Below the pieces are notes generated by a model. That model had not been told where the DNA came from and did no database searches. It worked only from the letters and a program-made list of their open reading frames with translations. Positions 41,001-56,000 of a stretch of 64,000 nucleotides of DNA are shown in pieces; position 1 is the first letter of the stretch; each line of letters opens with the position of its first letter. Position numbers and translations under genes: made by a program. Source of the stretch: Corbicula japonica (lineage: Eukaryota > Mollusca > Bivalvia > Venerida > Cyrenidae); contig JAZAYU010000061.1 in assembly GCA_038501625.1 (NCBI GenBank), forward strand, positions 3,832,303 to 3,896,302, given 5' to 3'.

Positions 41001-44000
41001 TGCCTACCGGAAGTAGAATTAACCGCAACCTGATTATCATCAAAGGGAGATAACAACACTTATCGGAAAGGACTATACCTGTGTGGCTTCTAACACTGGA
41101 GGCAGTACACAGGATAGGGTACACCTGTTAGGTAAGGGAACATTGCTAGACTATACCTGTGTGGCTACTAACACTGGAGGCAATACACAGGATAGGGTAC
41201 ACCTGTTAGGTAAGGGAACATTGCAAGAGAGCTTGCAAACAATATTTTTTCGCATGTGCTTCAACCTTTAATGTAAGATTCGTCACACACGGTGAATATG
41301 TTAACTAAATTGTGAAATGGACACTAATTATTATCTCAGTACTATAAATTTATACACTTCAATAAGAAATAATAATTTCGAAAGAAAATAATGTTATGTA
41401 CAATATAAGAGGGACTGTTCATTTAAATTATAGTTGAAAGAAAAAACTGACATCAATAGTTAGTAAAACATATACCCTGGTAGTTGAAGACCAAACTTGA
41501 AGCATAATTTGTGGACATTGAAAGTACAGCTTGTAGGTATAGACCAAAATCAAAGTAAACTTTTAATAGGAAGGAATTAGTGAACAACATGTTGATAAGG
41601 TCAAAAATAAAAGTGGTAAAATTTAGAGTAAAACTTGTGGGTTAAGGCCAAAATTAGAGACTATTGTTTTGACATGGAAGGATGTAGAAAACAACTAGTA
41701 GGTAAAGACACAAAATAGACTTGATGTTCTGTGGCTTCATCATATACTTACACCTTTAAACATATTAAACATAATTTATTGAATATATTGTATTATTTTA
41801 ATCATTAACAGCGAAGGAGGGTGTACCAAGAGGCGTGTCTATCTCTGGACCCAGCACCCTGTCAGTTGTTGAAGGGCAAAGTGTGGAGCTCATCTGTTCA
41901 GCTAATGGTAATCTAGTTTAATTTATTGCAAGATCTTGTTTAACTACCCATGCAGCCAACAGAAAAGCATTTGAAACAATCTCAGATAGAGAATAAATCC
42001 ATGCCTTAAGCTACTTTTATTTTTGTATATTTGCATGCCTTTGCTTGCAGCATTGTTGAGGACTTTGGCAGATTTGAGTCAGTTCACCAATGCAACAGAC
42101 AACTTGTTTCAAGTTTGTTTTATGTTTGGTTCATGCTTGATAAATGGTGTAACTTGGGGCACCTTTGAACTGGTTTTAACAATCCCTGTCAATTATGCTT
42201 TGCCAGTGACTTTCAAAGTTGGAATCCAAGATCTGTTGTCTTATTTTTTGTCAAAACTGGTCATGTTACAAATTTATATGGGTTTTTTGTATTTTATGAG
42301 TATTATAATAAGATGATGTGAGTTCATCGGCAGGCCGCAAGGTTATAAAACTGGGAATGGAAACAGTCTGGGATCTCAAGTTTTCCCTTAGTTAGTTCTT
42401 AGACTATTCTCAAATTCAACTGACCATGGATATACATGTACACTGGTTGTAAATGGGATGCAAGATATATCCATGGAATAATGGTCATAACTAACTGAAT
42501 AAGAAATGTGTCTTACAGAAATAATCGAGGTGAAATTAAATAAAACCATGAAATTAGTAAATGATGATCCCAACTCCATAATGTCTTCATTAAAGGGGAG
42601 GGTAGGTAGCAATTAACTGGGATTTTGACACAACATTGAAGTGGTTGATTAAATTGTTAGTTTTTAAGATGCAGTTAAATAAAATATGATAACACATTTT
42701 TTTAATTGTTTTTATTGAAATTGTTACTGTCTCTTGGTCATGTTTAAACCTGCATTTAATACTACATAGAATTGAGCAACCCTGTGATTCGCTGGAGAAG
42801 ACGTGAAGGTGTACTGCCACCTGGACACAGTGTACGGGAAGGTGTGCTCACACTACCGAGGTTCCGATCTGAGTATGCTGGAGAGTACATCTGTTCTACA
42901 ACTGTACAGCAACAATCCTATGAGGCATCTGTCTTCATCATTGTAACTGGTAAGCTGTCTATTCAACACTAACATTTGTACTGAATAACTTTATATTGAC
43001 GTCTTTATTCAATACAAAAAATTGATGATCAGTGTATTTAGCATAGCTAGTTATTCATTTATTGAGTTCTTAGTATTCTGTAAAGCCTAATTTGTATTTT
43101 GTGTGAATTTTATTAATTCTTTTGCAAAATTTTTCAATATCTGTGATAAAATGTTTATAATAGACAAAAGATTTTGACATAAGAGATATGTTTTCATGAT
43201 TCTTACAAAACTTCCTAGGATAACCTGTATGCATGAGTTTGAAGTGACATTGATTAAATACTAGAACAAGACCTTGTGGTAAATATGAAGATATATCAAC
43301 GGTGAAAATGATGATCAGACTTGCTGGAACGGACAAAGCTGGTTTTATGTTACTGTTGCAGTGGCCCCAAGGTTAACAATCTCCCCTCAGAGGATCACAA
43401 GCCGTGCCGGTGACAGGATTCAGCTGCGCTGTACAGCAACAGGAAGTGGCCCCTTCAACATTGAGTGGTCTCGAGTCGATGCCCAGATGAACCCGAGTGC
43501 AACGGAGCGTGACGGTATCCTGGAGATCCCACAAGTCACTGCAGCTGATGCTGGACGGTACAGATGTGTCGTACAGAGCAGTTCTGGTTCTAATGATGGA
43601 TACGCTATTGTTGAAGTCAATGGTAATTTGTTAATTTTTTCTTAGCCCTTTCCTCCATTGATACACCTTTATTGTGTGGGCGAACAGTTTAAATCCAGAT
43701 CAGCTGGCACATCTGTGCCATCTGATCATGATGTGCTGGCTGATCTGGATCTAAACTCATTTTCATCAGGTATTTCTGACCAAAATGCGACCAGTGCAGA
43801 TCCTGATCAGACGGCATGGATGTGCCGGCTTATCTGGATCAAAACTGGTCGCACATGCGTAAAAAGGCATATTTTTGGAGGAAAGGGTTAATTCCTATGT
43901 AACCATAAAATGCAAAAAGGTGCTGAAGTGTCATTTGATGTTAATGAAAACTGTTTTGTTGTTTTTTTTGTTCTAAAACATTTTAGTACAACAAATTTTA

Positions 44001-47000
44001 ATTGTTTACAAAGTATTTAGTGCGCTTTTTAACAAGAAGAGCTTTACGGGTAATTGTTTACCTCATATATGGGTTTTATCACATGTCTAATCAGTGTAAA
44101 TCAAGATCAGTTGGCACATCCATGCGGTGTGATCTGGATTTACACTGGTCATCTCTAGACTAGAAATAACAATGAATCTAAAAGTGAACAGTGTAGATTC
44201 TGATCAGAAGGTGCAGATGTGCCGGCTGATCAAAGTTTACACTGCCATTAGCTAACAGCTCTGTCACGTGTTACAGTACCTCCAGCTGTGGCTGTTGCCC
44301 AGAGAGATGTGTACACGGAGGAGAATCGTATCGCCGAGCTTCGATGTGACGTGACAGGAAGCCCCCCTCCAGTTGTCAGGTGGGAGAAGGAAAGCGGTCA
44401 ACTTCCAGCTCAACATAGAATTCAGGACGGTGTGCTAACGTAAGATTATATCTTCATATGACCTAAATTGTAGAAAGCCAAAGCAGTAAAGCAGTAATAT
44501 TTATGCCAATAAGAACTAGAAGAATATTTTAAAGCACCATGATTCTATCCTGTGTTTAAAAACGACATGTTACTGTCTAGAGTCCCGGTTTTAGTTTGAG
44601 CCAGTACAGTAGACTCTGGCAAATCGAATACACAAATTGTCAGCTAAAAATATTCTATTGCCCGGAGTACCCGATTGGCCGGTAATCGTATTCATCATGA
44701 AATCTGCATATATTTGTTGACAAGGGAGGTCAGGTAGATCGTGTTCTGGATAAATATGCATTATTTTATATGTTTATTTATAGATTAACCGACCCTTCTG
44801 TCATGTTCTGCTACAAAATCGAAGTTTCAAATTATATTATGCTACCGCGACATTTACAACGTGAATGTGAAATAAGTATTAAAACACTAACCAGTGCGAA
44901 TATATTCCATAATTTTATCTCAAGTATCATATTTCAGTATTATTGCATCATCAACCAATTTAACCCAGATAAAAATGTGAAATGTCACGTACACAGTTTT
45001 GTAGATCAAACGATTTCAAAGCGGAGCCGACAAAAAAACACAGCCTTGATACGAGCCGACAATTTCCTTTGAAGTTGCATTTCATTGACGGTTGGTATCA
45101 ATGTTTACCTTCATACTGACTGTCAATCAAATTCAGTCTCCGTATGAAATTAACATGGTAGGCGGATCAAAGAAATTTTCAAAAATCTATGAGTGTTTTT
45201 TAAACATGATTGAGAAATTACCTTTTGTTTGTTTCTGAATTGTGCGGATTAATTTATGCGATAATTAAAGAGACAATGGAATTTAAACGTGGATTATTGT
45301 AAGTACATGTACCAATAACGTCTCGATAATGGATAGTCCTAGGCTGCTGTGTATTTGTAACAGATTTTAATGCCTGATTGAATAAGCTGTTTAAAAGAGG
45401 TGACAGGTTACAGTTTGTTTGCCCGGAGGCTTCACTGTCCCTGTTCATCGCTGTCAAAATATTTAATTGGATTTATCAGCTAACAATAGACAAATAATTA
45501 GGGTGTCATAAGCTTTGATACGGACGATAAACGGTACATCCGGTGTCATTTCCTGTAAACAGGCGATGAAAATATTCGATTTCAATCAGTTTTGGCCAAA
45601 AAAATTGCAAATTTTCTATTCGATTTGGCGATATATTCTCTTATCCGATACCCGTATGGCCGATAAAATTTACATTGCTTATATCGGAAATGTTTTTGTG
45701 TTCGAAAATCGTACCCCATTTGCCGATATATTCTTATAGCCGATACCCGATTTCGTGGAGTCTACTGTATATATTACTTAGAAAAATATGTTAAGGTAAG
45801 ACCTGTGTAATGAATACCTATACCCAGAAGAGTATCCAAGGGAAGTAACTATAGTATCAAATTAGGATAGATTTCTATCAAGCAAGAGGACCAGGGTTCA
45901 AATCCCACTGGAAGCTAATTTTTTTTTGTAAGCCTAGAGCTTAAATAATTGGCATATTTCTTTTTTTCCTGTGTAATTCTGTCATTGAATATAAAATTGT
46001 CATGATTTAAACTAAAATAAGCAAAATAATCAAGATTAAAGGGGTTTTCGCTATCAGAATAGTGTTTATTCAAGTCATCAATTTGAAAATTTCTAAAACT
46101 GGACGGTAAACTTCTCTGAAATTTTGTTTAAATGTTGTTTAAGGTATATAGTTTAAAAATGGTAAAGTTTGATATATTGCACCAATCAGGATTTTGCACA
46201 ATTTTCATTAATTTAGTCTCGTGAAATATAAAAAATGCATTTTTTAAATTTATTTGGTCAAAAAATGTCATTTTAAGACAAATTCTGTATTTATATATTA
46301 TATCTTAAATTGGTTTAGTAAAATATAACATATTTTGGATAAACTGTAAAAAAATTAGGGTTGAATTTATCAATAACAAAAAATTTTGTCACCGATTAAA
46401 GAAATTGGATACTTTCACGTTTTTTCTCACTTTTTTAAATAAAAAAAGCTAAAAATCTCAAAAACTACACGGTGAAAATCATTAAAATTTTGCATACAAG
46501 TCAGTGGTATGAAGCAGTTGATGAAAATATAATCAGATGTTGGATTCTTAATAGTGCCTATTACACAGGTCTTACCTTAAGAATTCTATGAACAATGAAC
46601 TTTTAAATTAAAGCATACAAACAAATTGCCAGTATTTCATCTTTTCAATCATAGTATAAAAAGCCATTTAAAAATAGCTGAAAACATCCCCAAAAATTTA
46701 ATTATTGAATATCAAACCAGATTCATGGAAAAAAGCTCCCACCATTGACTGTATTATTAAATATATTCTTATGAATTTTGTAAGAAAACTGTATTTTAAG
46801 ATGTAATAACTGTGAAAAATATGATTTTGTTTACTTCAGTATTTATGGTGTACAAGATGAGGATGCGGGCAGGTATATCTGTACTGCCTCCAGCAGTGCT
46901 GGTACAGCCAGGGATTATGCTGTCTTACATGTGAATAGTAAGTACAGATCTTCATGTTTAACCCTTTCCTCCAAAGACACACCTTTGTTGCGAGGGCAAA

Positions 47001-50000
47001 CAGTTTATATCCAGATCAGCTGGCACATCAGTGCCGCCTGATCAGGATCTTAACTTTTCGCTTTTTGATTAATTAGGTTATCTCTGACCAAAATGCCACC
47101 AGTGCAGATCCTGATCAGATGGCACAGATGTGCCAGCTGATCTGGATCTACACTGGTCGCACATGTGTAAAAAGACATATATGGGCTGTTTTAAAAAAAT
47201 GGCTGGTTTGGGTTTTCCTGTTATAAAAATGTACAACAAACAGCTACTTCCATTTTCCTACTTTGCAGAGGTGTCTCATCATGCCCTTTAAAGATTTGTA
47301 AAGTTTCATCAAAATAGCACCATCCGTTAAAAAATATTCTAAAATAAAGGGCAAAAAATGTCAGGAGTGTGACAAAAAAGTGTGACACTTTTCAAAATCA
47401 CATTTGTTCATACCATTTTTTTACAAAAAGCTTGAGTAAAGACAAGTTTTAGTGTTGTTTTAGTTAAAGATGCATTTATTACGCATCAAATAATGATAAA
47501 ATTAAGCATATTATACTTAATGTAATCAAAATATATGCTATTAAGTCAAGGGTGTTAGATTAGAAAATACCTCAAGAAAATCAATACCTCTTTGCTTTAT
47601 AAATTTATAGGACTTTTAAGATTAATAGTACATAAGAAATGTTTTGTGTATCATTTAGTTTCATGTTTCTAGAAGCAATAATTATAATATTATCACCTCT
47701 ATTGAAATTATATTTGTCAGCAGCTCACTTCAGGGAATGTCAGCTAAATTTGTCAGGAGTGTGACATTATGCACATATTGCAATATTCTGTCAACATATC
47801 CTTTACATGAAAACAAGAGCATGTTTTTTCCTAGAAGTCTATGTCATGTTATGTTAAATTGTGACAAACAGGAATGGCCTTAGTGAAACATTTTTGAGAA
47901 CACTGCACTTATATGGTTGTCAGGAGTGTGACACACTTTTTTAACAATATGAATTATTTATCTTTATGCGATGCCACAAGTTCTAAAGCACTTAAATTTG
48001 ATGCTTCAACATGTATTTTAACAGAAATACACATTTAAATAATAAGAAACAGTTATACTTGTATTTTAAGCACATAAATTAAAATTCTTTGATTTTTTTT
48101 ATATAGGTCAATAAAGCTCCATAAAATTTTTATTCTGCCACATATGGGTATAACTTGATTGATTTTGATCACTGTAAAGACTGTACAAACATATGGACCA
48201 ACCAGTTTGGACTTTTTGTGATCTTAAATTCTTTACATTTTTTTCACTTCGCTTGCCATTTTTCAAATGACAATATCTCAGCAACCAGTTGACGGATTAA
48301 AAAATCTTTCAGTTTTGTACTCAGTTTCAATAAGCAAAAAATTCAGAATAACAAGTTTGGAATTTGAACGAACTTTAATTTTTCACTATTTTTTCACTTT
48401 TCCAGCCATTTTTTTTGAAACAGCCCATACGTGGAGTAACAGGTTAATGCTGAAAGTTTACAATATACTGTGAATTCGTTTATATTCAATAGGTACTAAC
48501 TTTAGTGAATTTCATGGACTGGTCAATCAACAACTTTAAATCCACCACATATTATTGAATTGAACTTTTACATACATTTTTAAGAAAATTTAAAAACATG
48601 AGTATAAGAACTTACAAAAATCCCATTTATCCAAATCCATTAATGTTCATGCCCACATATATGTATTTTAGAAAATGAAAAACATGAATATAAGAACTTA
48701 CAAAAATGGATTTAATCCAAATTCCATGAACTTTCATGTCCAAGAATTCAAGTTGGTCCACAGAAAACCTCTTTTATAGCTAGCATTGCACTGGATTCCA
48801 TGGTGCCCCAGTTCCAACTCCAAATTAAACTTTCTCGTCCAAATGATATCAACAATTTACATAAGGCTTTATTTGAATTGATATGAAATTATATGGAAAA
48901 CTGCATTAATTGTTTGGCTGACTGGGTCTACTTTTTCCTGGTTGTTTACATTACTGCACATCCTAAAGTAACTTAGTAATGGAAGATTTGTGGTTTTCGA
49001 CTAAACAATGAGTTGTATGACTTTGTGTTTCAGCCGGTAGTACGATAGACAGAAATGGTGGAAATGTGGACACCCAGATTGTTAATGTTGGTGATAGTGT
49101 CACCATGGAATGTATCGTTACAGGTACGTAGTCAGTTTGGGATAACAAGTTAGACAAAAATCCAGGATGTAATTAAGGATTGAATTGATATTTAATGGTT
49201 TTCATTTGGGTATGGAAAACAGTTGGGTTGTTTAAAGTGTGTGAAGCCCGAAGGGCTTCTTGTGTACTTTAAACAATCCGACTGTTTTTCATACCCAAAT
49301 GAAAACTATTAATATCGATTCAATTCTTATATTTACACACATAAATAATCTCACCAATACAGAAATTATTGGGAAGAAATTGTGATATTGCTCCTTTTTC
49401 TAATTGCTGGTGGAACAGCCACGTTGATGACAAAATGAATAACAGCACACTTTTTGGCAGCGACTCATGGCAAAATGTGCGTGTACGGCGACGGCACTCG
49501 TCAAAACATTGTGCAACATCCAATAAATTGTGAACATATCTACAGTAGCCACGTCTTTCAAAGTAATACGGCACAGTCTGTTTACCATTAGAAATTATGA
49601 TTCGTTAGATGAAAAAGACTTCATTGTTGGGTTACAGAGTTGAAGTGTAAATATGAGGTTATATAAAGAACCTCCTACAGCTTTATCAGGAATTATTTAA
49701 GTTAGCTGGAAGAAGTGTTAGCCTTTTTTATGAAAGGAAAATATCTTCACAGTGGTACTATGAAAAAAATTATCTAAATAGTTGGAGGTCTTAAAGTAAC
49801 GGGCTTGCACTAAATAATAAAAGAGAGAAAATGTTAATGATTTCTTATATGCTCATTTAATGAAAATGATAAAATGACAGTTTTTTTTATAAGGTTATGT
49901 GCTGTTCATCTGCAGTGCCTGGATGGTGCTATTCCGCTATTCATATTGGTAGATATTTTTATCAGCTGACCCACATTGATCATTGTAGAGAGATTTGTGC

Positions 50001-53000
50001 ATTATCATTTTACAGGAACTCCTTTACCAACCATTACATGGTCCAGAGATGACGGCCCATTGCCACGGGATTCAGTCCTTGGTGACGGAGTATTGATCAT
50101 CCCCCAGGCAAAGATTGAGGATGCTGGTACCTACACTTGTCTTGCTGTCAATGAAGCTGGTTCCATCAGTTCCAAGGTTGTTCTCTATGTCAGAGGTAAG
50201 AAACACAGATACACTTTCTACCTTTGTCCAGGCCCAAAGATAATAAAACTGAGAATGGAAACCAGTCTCAAATCTCAACCATCTGATTTGGCTGAAATAG
50301 GACCAGTTACCATTTCAGCCAATCAGATGCTTGAGATTTGAGACTGGTTTCCAATTTCACTTTTATAATCTTTCAGCACTGGATCAGTAAAATGTGACAG
50401 CTAATCACCTTGGTGTGCGAGTTCAAGTTAACTGTTAGTTTGAACTAACAAGCACTGATTTAATTGTTTTACTTAATGCAGTGAAGCTTTGAAGAAGAAG
50501 AAAAAGTTCTAACAAAACAATAGTTTGAATTTTATCCCTCAGCTATAAAGACATGTTCAATAGTTATCATGCGTAAACATTTTGTGGAAAAATTAAATGA
50601 CCCAAATTTTTTACTTTGAAAAATTACTCCATTTTCTTCTGTTTAAACAAATTAAATTTTGCCTAATTAGTCTAGAGTTTCCTTTTTCAAGAGTGAAAAC
50701 AAGCTGTATTTTCCATAATTCACTAAAATGTTTATTTTCTAGAGTTCAAAAGATATGTTGATTTTAGTTAGACTGGAGTTATTGAAGCTTCTATAGTTAA
50801 GACAGCAATATTGCTAAATATCAATTTGAATGTCCATTTTCTAAAGTCCAGACCAGCACGTAGAATTATAAAGCAATATAAAATGACTAAATGAAATTTT
50901 TGGAGAGATGAAATCAGTATTGCTGAAGTTTGTTAGATATTTTACAGTTTTATTGATGTTTAAAGTTAACATAATTGAATGCATGTATAATGCAGCAGGT
51001 GTTTTGCTCCTGCATGGATCTTCACATTAGATTGAATGAACTTATGACAGCATGAAGTTGAATGAAACTTACTCCTTGATGATTAAACCTTCGATCCATA
51101 TATACGCATTTTTACGCATGTGCGACCAGTCTAGATCCAGATCAGTCGACACATTCGTGCCGTCTGAACAGGATCTGCACTGGTCGCATTCTGGTCAGAA
51201 ATAACCTAAAGAATCAAAAAGCGAACAGTGCAGATCCTGATCAGACGGCACAGATGTGCCGGCTGATCTGGATCTACACTGTTCGCCCATGCAATAAAGG
51301 TGTATCTATGGAGGAAAGGGTAAAATATTGTGTGCTTGAACTTTATATTTATAAAAACTTAAATCTAACCGTAGGAAATGGCAGAATTGGCAACCGTGGT
51401 AAAGATTAGGGTCTCTTTAATGTTAACGCTTTAAGCTTCGAGAAGAATATATCTGACTGTATTATCAGATTGCCATGGGCTATTTGCTTTCAATTATTCT
51501 CAGTGCCTCTCTAAGCGCAGATCTTGAAAATTACATTTACTGTAAACTGTAACTAAATGTAAACAGCTTGAAATTTATCTTGCTTTTGAAAAACAGTATA
51601 AGTTATAACAATTGCAGGTCATACATGCTTTTGCTTGATAAATATCCTGTATTAAATGGGATGAGTGGCATTATAAAAAACCCGACTATGGTTGAGTAAG
51701 TACTGTACTATCTCGCCATAGAGCTAGCTTTTATGGCGATGTGGTAGAGCATCAGACTGGCATGCGAGGGGTCCCGGGTTCAATTCTTGGTTCAGGCGTG
51801 GATTTTTCAGAACCCTTGTTATGTTTATTAAAGGTTTAGGATGCTGCATCAAAAAGCATATTTTTAAATGTAGATCTTAAAAATAATATAGTTAAACTCA
51901 TGACTGTTACCTCAAATTGCAGTGTTGATATGTTTCATAAATGTATAAAGTTGCTTTAATGATGTGAAGCATTGTTTGCACAAACATTCTGTATTTGAAT
52001 TCCTGTAGTAATGTTTGCATAAACATTCTGTGTTTGAATTCCTGTAGTAAACAATCAGTTCTGTAAGTATGCAACTGCTCATGTAATACACGCTTTCCTT
52101 TTTTCTTTGACTTTCTTGCTTTCTTGTATATCTAGTATCTCTGCTTAAACATTATATCAAGTGAACAATAGCTGTATAATTATATTCATCTTTTAAAGTG
52201 AATAATACAAATAATGCATGTATGTGAAGCTTGTCATTGACCGGAGTATAGGCAGCAATTCCATATTTCCCAGTGTGCTCACCTGCTTTCCATCTCTCCG
52301 AATGTTTGCAACAAATCCGAGCCCAAGGTCATAAAACTAAGTGGAGACCAGTCTTAAATCTCAAGCATCTGATTGGCAGAAATGGCAACTGGTGAAATGG
52401 CGACTGGTTGCCATTTCATCGAATCAGATTCTTTGAGACTTGAGATTTGAGACTGGTCTTCAATCTCAGTTTTAAGATATTTGACCCTTAATTTGTGTGA
52501 TCAGCTTCATATTCCCTTATCTTAGACTATTTGAATATGTCAATAACAGTAACATGCTGTTACCCTGAGTGGCTTGTAGGTGAAGGTCAGATAACAACTA
52601 ACCCTGTTCATTCCTGATGCCTTGACCAAATATAACAACTAACTCTGGTCATTTTTGCTGCCTTTACCAATACTCCTTGCATGAACTAATTCTAATATTT
52701 GTTTGAAATGTTTTGTTAAATTGTTTAACACTTAACATTTGTACTGCCTGAACAGTGCAGTTTGTAATAGAGATAGTCTGAAGGTCGGAATAATGCACTA
52801 AATAAATCTTCACACACTTGTACTTACAAACATTGATCTTTACATTGCACTATAACACTTCTTGCATTTAGACAAAACAGCAACAAAGCCTGGTGAATGG
52901 ATCACCCTAACCAATAAAGTCTTGAACAGGATTAAATCAATCCAAATAGTTTTATCTAATTTAGAATTGTCAAGACTCACAGGAAAAACTGCATAATTCT

Positions 53001-56000
53001 CAGATAGATGCTCAGGCTCTTAGCTAGAACTTCTCAGACTGTTTAAACCTTTGGTTGAACTGGGCTCAAGATCTTCAAACTGAGATTGGAGACCAGTCTC
53101 AAATCTCAAACATGTAGAGACTCATTCAGACCTACATGTAACTGTTCAGACTCTCAGGTAGAGCTGCTCAGCCTCAGGTAGAAATGTTAAGACTCACAGA
53201 ACCACTCAGACTTGGCTACTCCGTTAACCTGCAATTTCACACTTAGTTGTGTTTTATCCAATTATATGTACCGGTATGTTAATTAACATGTTAAATTCTC
53301 TTGAACTATTATTGCTAACTGTATTTGATATTTTGCATCTTAAAATATTTGAATGCATTTACTGTTTTTATATTCTGAATGATACTTGCTTTTTTAGTGT
53401 ATGCTGTGGTATGAAAGTTGCATTTTACGAAAGTTAATTATGTAAAAGAAATGTTTACTAATATTCTTCTAATACAGAGAGTTGTATATCCTATATTTTA
53501 TTGTTAAAGTTAATATTGCTGATATCGAATACAAGTTTTTGTTGTGTTTGACAGCTCAGCCTTTAGTATCTGCTCCGTCGGACTCGACTGCTGCTCTTGG
53601 TGACCGAGCAACTCTTGTGTGTGATGCTAGCGGATATCCTTCTCCAGATATCACATGGTACAGGAAGGATGGCAAGGGTATGCCAAGGTAAAAGTCACCA
53701 TATAATCCTTCTGTTTATTCCACAACTTTTATAGCTTAAGCCATTAGCTATATTTCCTTTATTTAGCTCTTTTCTCTATGGATGCAGCTTCTATCCCATG
53801 TGCTAACATTGTAGATCAATATCAGTCTGTATATCCTTGTGGTCTGGTTACACTGTAATAATTATTGGTCAGAAATAACCTAAAGAATCTAAAAGTGATA
53901 AGCCTAGATCCTAATCAGACTGCTTGTTTTATTTTGTTTAACCCTTTCCTCCATAAATACATCTTAATTGCATAGGAAAACATTTTAGATCCAGATCAGC
54001 CGGCACATCCATGCTATCTGATCAGGATCTAAAGTGTTTGCTTTTTGATCTGTTGGGTTGATTCTGACCAAAATGCAACCAGAGCAGATCCTGATCAGAT
54101 GGCACAGATGTGCTGGCTGATCTGGATCTACACAGGTCGCACATGTGTAAAAAGACGTATATATGGAGGAAAGGGTTAAGTTAACCCTTAAAGCACTGAG
54201 CACAGCATTTGTCAACATTTGTGACCCACTGTAGACCCACATAAGCCTGCACATCCAGGCAGTCTGATCAGGGCCTACACTGTTTGCAATTCAGACAATA
54301 CATTTCTGTTGAACTCCCCTAAGAAAGATGAACGAACTTGCTCAAAGTGAAGGAAAGGTGTGACCAATATTAATAAAATCTTGTGAGTTAAGAGATAAGG
54401 TTTTTAAATTGACAGAAAAGACTTTGCTTTTACTATCATATAATTATGTAAATTTGTTATTTGCTATTTGTTACACTTACAGTGATTACACAATTGTTGA
54501 TGGAGATCTGGTGATCAGTCGAGTACGACAGGAAGATGCTGGCACCTATGTTTGTACAGCTCAGAACGAGTACGGGAAAACTGACATTCCAGTCAGTCTG
54601 AATGTTGGCGCTCTGGTACCACACTTCTCCCAGAATCCTCGCTCATACATCGCTTACGAACCACTCAATGATGTGTACCTTGACTTTGATATTCTGCTCT
54701 CACTTCGACCAGAATCAACAGAAGGTAAGTGCAACATTTGCTCGGCCTACAATATTTGTGTAACAAAGGGGTTGAAGGCAACATTAAGGACATTTGTGCT
54801 TTCTTGAATCATATCTGACAATGAATAGAGATGATCCTGATCAGACTGATGAAATTAATATCTATGTAGTAAAGAGTAAAGCTTTATCTTCAGCCTTGGT
54901 CTTAATATCTGCTAACATTTTAATAACAATGGGTAAACTATAAAAAAGTTTGAAAAAAATTCTAATGAAAAACAAGGTGACAATATTTTAAAGTATGCAA
55001 GTAAAAGTGTCACATGTGTAAAGATTGGAAAATATCTGGCCCTTGTTCATATCAGAGATACATGGTCCTGTGCTTACATACAATATATGTTGTTATCATG
55101 GTTACTTGATTTCCTTCACTAGGTATGGTTTTATACAATGGCCAGTATGAAGATGGTGGTGGTGACTTTGTCTGCTTCGGACTACACGAGGGTTACCCAG
55201 AGTTCAGGTTTGATGTTGGATCTGGTCCAGCTATCATCAGGGGAAACAACACACTTGGTCTCAATGAATGGCACACTGTTAAACTGACAAGGAACAGGAA
55301 CAAAGGTAACTGACAGCCATCATTAGACCTCGTTATTAATTGTTTTATGTTAGAAAACCCAGGGCTGAAGGTTATAAAGCTGAGATTGGAAACCAGTCTC
55401 AAATCTCAATGATCTGATTGGCTGAAATGGCAACCGGTCGCCATTTCAACCAATCAGATGCTTGAGATTTGAGACTGTTTCCATGCTCAGTTTTATAACC
55501 TTGGGCACAGGTTATTAGATTGGGGTATGTTGTTGGGCGGCTGGGCAGGCAGACATCAACATCTCATTAAGTTTTATGTTTAAGTGCACTTTTTCTCGGT
55601 AACCATTCAAGGTAGATCTTTGAAACATAGTTGTCTGACATCACAATAGCAATTATCAGGACAAGCTTCATAACTCTTGACAGTATTTTGTCATAGGTAT
55701 GCCCCTTTTTCATTTAAAATTTAAGAAGAAACCCTGGTTTTGTCGTATTGCCAATTTTTTTCTTAAATCTTAAATGTTAAAAAAGTTTTTGATTAACCCT
55801 TACCTCCATATATACGCATGTGCGACCAGTGTAGATCCAGATCAGCCGGCACATTCATGCCGTCTGATCAGGATCTTCATTAGTTGTAATTTGGTCAGAA
55901 AAAGCCTAAAGAACAAAAAGCGAACAGTGCTTATCTTGATCAGACGGCACAGATGTGCCAGCTGATCTGGATCTACAATGTTCGCCCACGCAATAAAGGT

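Larger units (their letters stand above)
50380..53554. other. Large intron between Ig11 and Ig12
   Basis: Contains a family A copy, the tRNA-derived piece, a 39-bp tandem duplication (51975-52052), a rearranged family B foldback and a fragment. The rest is AT-rich and shows no exon. Confidence 0.6.

Noticed and set aside
44770..45072. Transposase remnant in the pogo-like element
   Set aside because: The 100-residue ORF shows no DDE or helix-turn-helix motif by eye.
51722..51810. Functional tRNA gene
   Set aside because: The acceptor stem does not pair and the D-arm is degraded, so only a tRNA-derived repeat is supported.
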